Shown here in pieces: positions 1 to 5,259 of a DNA stretch of 5,259 nt. The notes below the pieces were generated by a model. The model did no database searches, was not told the DNA's origin, and saw only the letters and a program-made list of their open reading frames with translations. The position numbers and the translations under genes were made by a program. Origin of the DNA: Octadecabacter sp. (GTDB lineage Bacteria; Pseudomonadota; Alphaproteobacteria; Rhodobacterales; Rhodobacteraceae); NCBI GenBank assembly GCA_018500065.2, contig JAHBAO020000190.1, forward strand, positions 1 through 5,259, written 5' to 3'. The number at the start of each line of letters is the position of its first letter. Within the stretch, counting starts at the first letter, position 1.

Positions 1-889
1 CACGGCCAACCTGTTTAGCCACCGCCGCTTTATGTCGGGTGCTGCAACCAACCCCGACCCGGAGATTTTTGCGTGGTCCGCGGCCACGGTCAAAAACTGC
101 ATGGATGCGACCCATAAACTGGGGGGCGAAAACTATGTTCTGTGGGGCGGCCGTGAAGGCTATGAAACCCTGCTGAACACCGATTTGAAACGCGAACGCC
201 AGCAGGCGGGGCGGTTCTTGCAGATGGCCGTCGAATACAAGTACAAGATCGGGTTCAAGGGCGCGATTTTGGTGGAGCCCAAGCCGCAAGAGCCCTCAAA
301 GCATCAATATGATTTCGACGTGGCGACTGTTTACGGCTTCCTCAAGGAGTTCGGACTTGAGGGTGAAGTCCAGATGAACATCGAACAGGGCCATGCGATT
401 TTGGCGGGCCATTCGTTTGAACACGAACTGGCGCTTGCGGCGTCGCTGGGCATTTTCGGGTCCATTGATATGAACCGCAACGATTACCAGTCGGGCTGGG
501 ACACGGACCAGTTCCCCAACAATGTGCCAGAGGTCGCGCTGGCCTATTACGAAGTCCTCAGGGCGGGCGGCTTCACCACAGGGGGCACGAATTTTGATGC
601 CAAGCTGCGGCGCCAATCGCTGGACCCTGTTGACCTGATCGCGGGCCATGCAGGGGCGATGGATGTCTGCGCGCGCGGGTTCAAAGCGGCCCACGCGATG
701 CTGGCGGACGGCACGCTAGAGGCGATGCTCGACGAGCGCTACGCAGGTTGGAAGAGCGCGGAGGGCAAAGCGCTGCTCGATAGCGACTTTGCCACGATCG
801 CAGCTAAGGTCAACGCGGACGCGATTAACCCGCAACCCCGTTCGGGCCGTCAGGAAATTCTCGAAAATATCGTCAACCGCTTCGTTTAG
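1..889 (+). CDS. xylA: Xylose isomerase, C-terminal part (5' truncated by window edge)
   Basis: Xylose isomerase (EC 5.3.1.5) interconverts D-xylose and D-xylulose in the cytoplasm, using two divalent metals in a TIM barrel. The reading frame is open from the left edge, with the first whole codon at nt 2, and ends at TAG 887-889. About 295 residues are present, whereas class II enzymes have about 440, so roughly 145 N-terminal residues, including the catalytic His/Asp pair, lie outside. The ATG at nt 32 is internal, because family sequence (TANLFSHRRF) precedes it. Visible metal and active-site residues are Glu at 275-277 and Lys at 281-283 (VEPKPQE), Glu at 383-385 and His at 392-394 (NIEQGH), Asp at 467-469 (SIDMNRND), Asp at 500-502 and 506-508 (GWDTDQFP), and Asp at 596-598 (NFDAKLRRQS). 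The C-terminus (SGRQEILENIVNRF) is the normal family ending. Nothing visible is missing, so the enzyme is probably active. The next gene follows after 20 nt. Confidence 0.97.
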   Translation, partial: TANLFSHRRFMSGAATNPDPEIFAWSAATVKNCMDATHKLGGENYVLWGGREGYETLLNTDLKRERQQAGRFLQMAVEYKYKIGFKGAILVEPKPQEPSKHQYDFDVATVYGFLKEFGLEGEVQMNIEQGHAILAGHSFEHELALAASLGIFGSIDMNRNDYQSGWDTDQFPNNVPEVALAYYEVLRAGGFTTGGTNFDAKLRRQSLDPVDLIAGHAGAMDVCARGFKAAHAMLADGTLEAMLDERYAGWKSAEGKALLDSDFATIAAKVNADAINPQPRSGRQEILENIVNRFV

Positions 890-896
890 AGGCCCC

Positions 897-904
897 AGGG
901 AGGA
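897..904 (+). promoter_or_regulatory. Ribosome binding site of the TIM-barrel gene
   Basis: The purine-rich AGGGAGGA lies 5 nt before the ATG at 910 and matches a strong Shine-Dalgarno sequence. It sits in the 20-nt gap after xylA and supports 910 as the start. The gap has no room for a promoter plus terminator, so the gene is probably read from the xylA transcript. Confidence 0.75.
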
Positions 905-909
905 AGACC

Positions 910-1965
910 ATGAAAAATATCAAAGGACCTGCGCTGTTCTTGGCGCAATTTGCCACCGATGAAGCGCCGTTCAACTCTTGGGACAGCATCACCAAATGGG
1001 CCGCCGATTGCGGCTATAAGGGGGTGCAGGTGCCCAGTTGGGATGCCCGCCTGATTGATCTGGACAAGGCCGCGACCAGCAAAGATTATTGCGACGACTT
1101 CAAAGGACAGGCGCGCGAAAACGGTGTTGAGGTCACCGAGCTTTCGACCCACCTGCAAGGCCAGCTTGTTGCGGTGCATCCCGCCTATGATACGGCCTTT
1201 GACGGCTTTGCCGACCCTGCGGTGCGGGGTAACCCCAAGGCGCGGCAGGAATGGGCTGTCGATCAGGTCAAGAAGGCGATCTCGGCGTCAAACAACATGG
1301 GCATAAAGAACCATGCGTCATTTTCGGGCGCATTGGCTTGGCCCTATGTTTATCCGTGGCCGCAACGCCCTGCTGGCCTGATCGAGACCGCCTTTGACGA
1401 ACTGGCGCGCCGCTGGCGGCCTATTCTGGATCACGCAGAGGAAAATGACGTCAACATCTGCTACGAAATCCACCCCGGCGAAGACCTGCATGACGGTGCC
1501 ACGTTCGAGATGTTCCTGGAGCGTGTGGACAACCATGCGCGCTGCAACATGCTTTACGACCCCAGCCATTATGTCCTGCAATGTATGGATTATCTGGACA
1601 ACATCGACATCTACAAAGACCGCATCAAGATGTTCCACGTCAAGGATGCGGAGTTCAATCCGACGGGTCGCCAAGGCGTCTATTCCGGTTATCAGCCATG
1701 GGTGGATCGCGCGGGGCGCTTCCGGAGCCTTGGCGATGGTCAGGTCGATTTCGGGGCGATCTTTTCGAAAATGGCAGCCAATGATTTCGACGGCTGGGCT
1801 GTCGTGGAATGGGAATGCTGCCTGAAACATCCCGAAGACGGGGCGCGCGAGGGCGCGCAGTTTGTCAAGGATCACATCATCCGCGTGACCGAACGTGCCT
1901 TTGACGACTTTGCCGATGGGGGCGCGGACGAGGCCGCAAACCGCAAAATGCTGGGGATCGACTGA
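910..1965 (+). CDS. Sugar phosphate isomerase/epimerase-like TIM-barrel protein
   Basis: This 351-residue protein belongs to the xylose-isomerase-like TIM-barrel (AP_endonuc_2) superfamily, which covers keto-sugar isomerases and epimerases, inosose dehydratases and some 3-keto-glycoside lyases. Probable metal ligands are Glu186 (CYEIHPGEDLHDG), Asp217 and His220 (MLYDPSHYVLQ), His243 (MFHVKDAEF) and Glu300 or Glu302 (AVVEWECC); the spacing fits the family's Glu-Asp/His-His-Glu pattern. The N-terminus (GPALFLAQF) looks like the first barrel strand, with no signal peptide, so the protein is cytoplasmic. Residues about 249-273 form an extended loop (YSGYQPWVDRAGRFR) that probably covers the active site, and Arg and Trp there could bind sugar. 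The start at 910 has a strong Shine-Dalgarno, and the gene ends in TGATG, overlapping the oxidoreductase by 1 nt. That coupling suggests both act on one pathway intermediate. The exact reaction is not recognisable; despite the fold it is not a second XylA. Confidence 0.88.
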   Translation: MKNIKGPALFLAQFATDEAPFNSWDSITKWAADCGYKGVQVPSWDARLIDLDKAATSKDYCDDFKGQARENGVEVTELSTHLQGQLVAVHPAYDTAFDGFADPAVRGNPKARQEWAVDQVKKAISASNNMGIKNHASFSGALAWPYVYPWPQRPAGLIETAFDELARRWRPILDHAEENDVNICYEIHPGEDLHDGATFEMFLERVDNHARCNMLYDPSHYVLQCMDYLDNIDIYKDRIKMFHVKDAEFNPTGRQGVYSGYQPWVDRAGRFRSLGDGQVDFGAIFSKMAANDFDGWAVVEWECCLKHPEDGAREGAQFVKDHIIRVTERAFDDFADGGADEAANRKMLGID

Positions 1966-3101
1966 TGGCACGTATCAGACTTGGCATGGTCGGCGGGGGC
2001 AATGACGCCTTTATCGGCGGGGTGCACCGCATCGCCAGCCGCATTGATGACCGTTTTGAACTGGTCGCAGGCGCGCTGTCCTCGACGCCCGAGAAATCCG
2101 CCGCCAGCGCCGCGGCCCTCGGGATTGAGCGCAGCTATGGCAGTTTTGCCGAGATGGCCGAGGCCGAGGCCGCCCGCGAGGACGGCATCGAGGCTGTGTC
2201 GATCGTCACGCCCAATCACGTGCATGCCGCAGCGGCCAAGGCGTTTCTGGCGCAGGGCATCCATGTGATCTGCGACAAACCTTTGACCTCCACGATGGAG
2301 GACGCCGCCGCCCTTGAGCAGGCGGTGGCGCAGGCTGAGGCGCTGTTCGTGCTGACGCATAACTATACCGGCTATCCGATGATCCGGCAGGCCCGCGATA
2401 TGGTGGCCTCTGGCGCACTGGGGAAGATCCGCATCGTGCAGGCGGAATACCCGCAGGACTGGCTGACCTCGTCGATGGAAAACGAGGGGCTGAAACAGGC
2501 GGAATGGCGCACGGATCCGGCGCGGTCCGGTGCGGGCGGCTCGATCGGTGACATCGGGACACATGCCCACAACCTTGCGTGTTTTGTCACGGGGCTGGAG
2601 GTCGAAAGCCTTGCGGCCGATCTTCAGGCCTTTGGTGCGGGCCGCACACTGGATGACAACGCCCATATGATGCTGCGCTTTGCGGGCGGCGCGCGGGGCA
2701 TGTTGTGGTCCAGCCAAGTGGCACCGGGCAATGAAAATGCCCTGAAGCTGCGCGTTTACGGCGAGAAGGGCGGGTTGGAATGGTGTCAGGAAGACCCCAA
2801 CTATCTGTGGATCACCCCCCACGGCGAACCCAAGCGCTTGCTGACCCGCAATGGCGCCGGCGCGAGCGAGGCATCCCAAGCGGTCAGCCGTATCCCCGGC
2901 GGGCACCCCGAGGGCTACCTTGAGGGCTTTGCGACGATCTACAACGAAGCGGCGGATGCCATTCGCGCCGTGCAAGGCGGCGCAGACCGCGCGTCTGCCA
3001 TGGGCGTTTTGCCCGGTATCACCGCGGGCATGGACGGGATGCGCTTTATCTCGGCCTGCGTTGCCTCTGCGTCGGGCAATGCGGCGTGGACAAAACTATG
3101 A
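1965..3101 (+). CDS. Gfo/Idh/MocA-family NAD(P)-dependent oxidoreductase
   Basis: This 378-residue cytoplasmic dehydrogenase would oxidise a sugar, polyol or glycoside hydroxyl to a ketone, or run in reverse. The N-terminal Rossmann domain (about 1-130) begins MARIRLGMVGGG with the dinucleotide-binding glycines at 10-12, followed by the strand SIVTPNHVH (79-87). The catalytic-lysine motif is ICDKP with Lys105, a DKP variant of the usual EKP. The C-terminal alpha/beta substrate domain carries GGSIGDIGTHAHNLA, where Asp196 and His200 fit the family's catalytic Asp/His positions. THNYTGYPM (131-139) and PGGHPEGYLEGF (311-322) are subfamily-type segments. The length is normal. The start ATG overlaps the previous stop by 1 nt (TGATG) with only a weak GGGG upstream, so translational re-initiation is likely. 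The end overlaps the ATPase start. Which sugar, and NAD or NADP preference, cannot be read from the sequence. Inositol-type or 3-keto-sugar-forming dehydrogenases are possible. Confidence 0.92.
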   Translation: MARIRLGMVGGGNDAFIGGVHRIASRIDDRFELVAGALSSTPEKSAASAAALGIERSYGSFAEMAEAEAAREDGIEAVSIVTPNHVHAAAAKAFLAQGIHVICDKPLTSTMEDAAALEQAVAQAEALFVLTHNYTGYPMIRQARDMVASGALGKIRIVQAEYPQDWLTSSMENEGLKQAEWRTDPARSGAGGSIGDIGTHAHNLACFVTGLEVESLAADLQAFGAGRTLDDNAHMMLRFAGGARGMLWSSQVAPGNENALKLRVYGEKGGLEWCQEDPNYLWITPHGEPKRLLTRNGAGASEASQAVSRIPGGHPEGYLEGFATIYNEAADAIRAVQGGADRASAMGVLPGITAGMDGMRFISACVASASGNAAWTKL

Positions 3102-4633
3102 CCAACCGCCCCGTTCTTGCCCTCAGTCGTGTCAGCAAAAGCTTCGGCCCCGTCGAAGTGCTGCACGGTGTGGACCTTGCCCTGCATGCGGGCAGTGTCC
3201 ACGCGCTGATTGGCGAGAACGGGGCGGGCAAATCCACCACGATGAAGATTTTGGCCGGATATCAGCCGCCAACATCGGGCGGTGTGATGCTGGACGGCCA
3301 GCCGGTGCAGTTCCACAGCCTGCAGGACGGCGAGGCCGCAGGGATCGTGATGATCCATCAGGAATTCAATCTGGCCGAACAGCTGACGGTGGAACAAAAT
3401 ATATTTCTGGGCCGCGAGTTGAAACGCGGGCTGTTGCTGGACAAGACCGAGATGCGCCGCCTGACCCGCGATTACCTGTCGCGCGTGGCCTGCGATGTGT
3501 CGCCGGATGCTTTGGTGTCCGGATTGTCCAACTCTGAAAAACAGATGGTCGAGATCGCCAAGGCGCTGTCGCGCAATGCGCGGGTGTTGATTATGGACGA
3601 GCCAACGGCCGTTCTGACAAATCGGGAGACCAGCGTGTTGTTTGAACAGGTTGCCGCGTTGCGCGACGGTGGGACGGCGATTTTGTTCACCTCGCACAAA
3701 CTGGATGAAGTCGCGGAAATTTCGGGTCAGGTGACCATCATGCGTGACGGTGATGTGGTGCATGCAGGCCCGACCGAAAGGGTGAACGAAGACGATATGG
3801 CCACCGCGATGGTGGGGCGTGATGTTTCTGACCTATATCCGGCCAAGCCCGGAGTGGCGGCGGATGCGCCTGTGGTCCTGAGCGTCGAAAACCTGAGCGT
3901 GCCGGGCTTTGCGCAGGATGTTTCGTTCGATCTGCGGCAGGGCGAAATCCTTGGCATCGGCGGATTGATCGGGTCGGGGCGCACCGAAGTCATGGAAGGG
4001 CTTGCCGGTTTGCGCGCTGCGACGGCCAGCCGCGTCACGCTGTTTGATCGCGACGGCCAGTTCAAACGCCCGCGCGACGCGCAGCAAGCAGGGCTGTCCT
4101 ATTTGACCGAAGATCGCAAGTTGCGCGGCCTGCTGCTGGAACGCGGGATGCGGGAAAACCTGACGCTTGCGAATTTGCATAAATTCGGCGGCCTGTTGAT
4201 TGACCGTGCCGCCGAGGAGTCCGCGCTGACCCATGCGATAACAGAATTCGATATTCGCGCGGGCACCCGTGATGTGGCTGTCGGCAATATGTCGGGTGGA
4301 AACCAGCAAAAGTTGCTGCTGGCCAAGGTCATGTTGTCACAGCCGCGTGTGCTGATTGTCGATGAGCCCACACGGGATATCGATATTGGCACCAAGCAGC
4401 AAATCTACGCGTTTTTGCGCAGCCTTGCCGATACAGGACATTCTATAGTTCTGATCACCTCTGAAATGCCCGAATTGATCGGGCTGGCGGACCGCGTGTT
4501 GGTGATGCGGCTGGGCGAGGTCAACGGGACGCTTGCCCAAAACGAGATCAACGAAGACGCAATCGTCCGCCTCTCTATGGGATTGCGCCCAGACCAAAAG
4601 CCAAAGCCAGAACAAACGCCAGAAATGGCCTGA
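3098..4633 (+). CDS. Sugar ABC transporter ATP-binding protein, two-domain (RbsA/XylG/MglA type)
   Basis: This 511-residue ATPase powers a CUT2-class monosaccharide importer at the inner face of the membrane. NBD1 has Walker A GENGAGKST (39-47), Q-loop HQEFN (87-91), a degenerate signature LSNSEKQ (143-149), Walker B VLIMDEP (163-169) and H-loop TSHK with His200. NBD2 has the family's altered Walker A GLIGSGRTE (289-297), TEDRK (337-341), a good signature MSGGNQQK (398-405), Walker B VLIVDEP (418-424) and TSE in place of the H-loop histidine. The length is typical. I chose ATG 3098 because it forms an ATGA overlap with the oxidoreductase stop; an in-frame GTG at 3086 would add four residues (MDKT) but has no better ribosome site. 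The tail (RPDQKPKPEQTPEMA) is charged and proline-rich, as in many homologues. The permease follows after 11 nt. The substrate is unproven: xylose is suggested by xylA nearby, but ribose or another sugar is equally compatible with the motifs. Confidence 0.95.
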   Translation: MTNRPVLALSRVSKSFGPVEVLHGVDLALHAGSVHALIGENGAGKSTTMKILAGYQPPTSGGVMLDGQPVQFHSLQDGEAAGIVMIHQEFNLAEQLTVEQNIFLGRELKRGLLLDKTEMRRLTRDYLSRVACDVSPDALVSGLSNSEKQMVEIAKALSRNARVLIMDEPTAVLTNRETSVLFEQVAALRDGGTAILFTSHKLDEVAEISGQVTIMRDGDVVHAGPTERVNEDDMATAMVGRDVSDLYPAKPGVAADAPVVLSVENLSVPGFAQDVSFDLRQGEILGIGGLIGSGRTEVMEGLAGLRAATASRVTLFDRDGQFKRPRDAQQAGLSYLTEDRKLRGLLLERGMRENLTLANLHKFGGLLIDRAAEESALTHAITEFDIRAGTRDVAVGNMSGGNQQKLLLAKVMLSQPRVLIVDEPTRDIDIGTKQQIYAFLRSLADTGHSIVLITSEMPELIGLADRVLVMRLGEVNGTLAQNEINEDAIVRLSMGLRPDQKPKPEQTPEMA

Positions 4634-4637
4634 GGAA
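4631..4637 (+). promoter_or_regulatory. Ribosome binding site of the permease gene
   Basis: TGAGGAA includes the ATPase stop codon (4631-4633), and its AGGA core ends 8 nt before the ATG at 4645. The stop codon is therefore part of the Shine-Dalgarno of the next gene, which fits coupled translation of the two transporter subunits. Another ATG at 4637 meets a stop after three codons and is not a start. Confidence 0.65.
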
Positions 4638-4644
4638 TGAACAG

Positions 4645-5259
4645 ATGACTGATACACCCGCCCCCCAAACGGCCAAGCTGCGCATGCCGTCCATGTCTGT
4701 TCTTGGCCCGATCGTCGCCCTTTTGGCGCTGCTTGCCATTGGCGCGATGATGAATTCAAACTTTCTGAGTGCGGCGAACATCACCAACGTGCTGGCGCGC
4801 TCTGCGTTCATCGGAATTATCGCGGTGGGCATGACCTTTGTGATCACCGCCGGTGGGCTGGATCTTTCGGTGGGGTCGATGGCGGCGTTTATCGCGGGGC
4901 TTATGATTTTGGTGATGAATGCCGCTTTGCCCAGTATGGGCATCGGTGTTCCGATCATTTTGCTGGGCATGGTGACGGCCATAGTGGCGGGCATGCTGGC
5001 AGGGCTGCTGAACGGGTTTTTGATAACCACGCTGGGGATCGAGGCGTTTATCGTGACACTTGGGTCGATGGGCGTCTACCGCTCGCTGGTCACGTGGCTG
5101 GCGGACGGGGGCACATTGTCACTGGATTTCGGGCTGCGAACGTTTTACCGCCCCGTCTACTTTGAGGGCATTCTTGGCATCAGCTGGCCCATCATTGTCT
5201 TCGCGCTTGTCGTGATCATCGGCGAGATCATCATGTCGCGCAGTGTTTATGGCCGTCAC
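4645..5259 (+). CDS. Sugar ABC transporter permease, RbsC type (3' truncated by window edge)
   Basis: The frame is open from ATG 4645 to the right edge, giving 205 codons with no stop, about 60% of the usual 310-340 residues. It encodes an inner-membrane permease of the BPD_transp_2 (RbsC/XylH/MglC) family that partners the ATPase just upstream. A short polar N-terminus (MTDTPAPQTAKLR) precedes hydrophobic segments at about 18-37, 52-70, 74-92, 101-126, 131-151 and 178-196. Family hallmarks are GMTFVITAGGLDLSVGS (62-78) and GLLNGFLITTLGIEAFIVTLG (two adjoining stretches within 120-140). The sequence stops at SRSVYGRH, just where the family normally continues into a conserved GR-x-YAIGGN-like loop that contacts the ATPase. 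The short N-terminus and early first membrane segment resemble RbsC more than the longer XylH permeases. A periplasmic binding protein gene is not in the window and is expected nearby. The substrate is undetermined. Confidence 0.93.
   Translation, partial: MTDTPAPQTAKLRMPSMSVLGPIVALLALLAIGAMMNSNFLSAANITNVLARSAFIGIIAVGMTFVITAGGLDLSVGSMAAFIAGLMILVMNAALPSMGIGVPIILLGMVTAIVAGMLAGLLNGFLITTLGIEAFIVTLGSMGVYRSLVTWLADGGTLSLDFGLRTFYRPVYFEGILGISWPIIVFALVVIIGEIIMSRSVYGRH

Noticed and set aside
890..909. Possible terminator or promoter in the gap after xylA (GGCCCC run).
   Set aside because: The gap is 20 nt and is mostly taken by the Shine-Dalgarno; there is no stem with a T run and no room for -35/-10 boxes.
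2153..2175. Short GAGGCC tandem repeat in the oxidoreductase gene.
   Set aside because: Only two adjacent units encoding Ala-Glu-Ala-Glu in a surface helix; this is ordinary codon repetition and not a repeat element.
1872..2975. A 367-codon open frame on the - strand opposite the oxidoreductase.
   Set aside because: It is antisense to a gene with clear family motifs and shows no recognisable domain. Long antisense frames are expected in GC-rich coding DNA with biased third positions.
3086..3097. GTG at 3086 as the ATPase start.
   Set aside because: The ATG at 3098 gives the classic ATGA overlap, and the four extra residues (MDKT) are not part of the family's N-terminus. GTG use cannot be fully excluded.
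2939..3763. A 274-codon open frame on the - strand opposite the oxidoreductase end and ATPase start.
   Set aside because: It spans the junction of two well-supported + strand genes, has no recognisable domain and no convincing ribosome site, so it is a shadow frame.
4377..4386. Perfect palindrome ATATCGATAT as a possible operator.
   Set aside because: It lies within the codons for the second Walker B/D-loop region (R-D-I-D-I) of the ATPase, far from any promoter position, and a 10-nt palindrome is easily due to chance.

Overview
The window is GC-rich, densely coding DNA with every gene on the + strand, and it reads as the interior of one sugar-catabolism and uptake operon. The best guess at the source is an alphaproteobacterium, perhaps of the Rhodobacterales/Rhizobiales kind. 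This rests on the XylA active-site wording (NIEQGHAILAGH, IDMNRNDYQSGWDTDQFP), which I recall from rhizobial-type XylA rather than the enterobacterial form, and on the very tight gene packing. The genus cannot be fixed from the sequence alone.

Layout: (1) nt 1-889 is the C-terminal two thirds of xylose isomerase (xylA), cut by the left edge. (2) nt 910-1965 is a complete 351-residue xylose-isomerase-like TIM-barrel protein of the sugar phosphate isomerase/epimerase (AP_endonuc_2) superfamily. (3) nt 1965-3101 is a complete 378-residue Gfo/Idh/MocA-family NAD(P)-dependent oxidoreductase. (4) nt 3098-4633 is a complete two-domain sugar ABC transporter ATPase of the RbsA/XylG/MglA type. (5) nt 4645 to the right edge is the first 205 codons of an RbsC-type sugar permease, cut by the edge. 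The junctions are a 20-nt gap with a good Shine-Dalgarno, a 1-nt TGATG overlap, a 4-nt ATGA overlap, and an 11-nt gap with a Shine-Dalgarno. No gene-free stretch exceeds 20 nt, and I see no RNA gene, mobile element, CRISPR array, terminator or promoter inside the window.

How the genes work together: the ATPase and permease, with a periplasmic binding protein that must lie outside the window, would import a monosaccharide or small glycoside. XylA interconverts D-xylose and D-xylulose for the pentose phosphate pathway. The oxidoreductase and TIM-barrel protein form a pair seen in many sugar loci: the first would oxidise a sugar or polyol hydroxyl to a keto-sugar, and the second would isomerise, epimerise or cleave it by beta-elimination. 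Their substrate is not determined here, and this pair is the least explained part of the window. Overall the window is a mostly ordinary carbohydrate locus; I found no strong evidence of a wholly new system.
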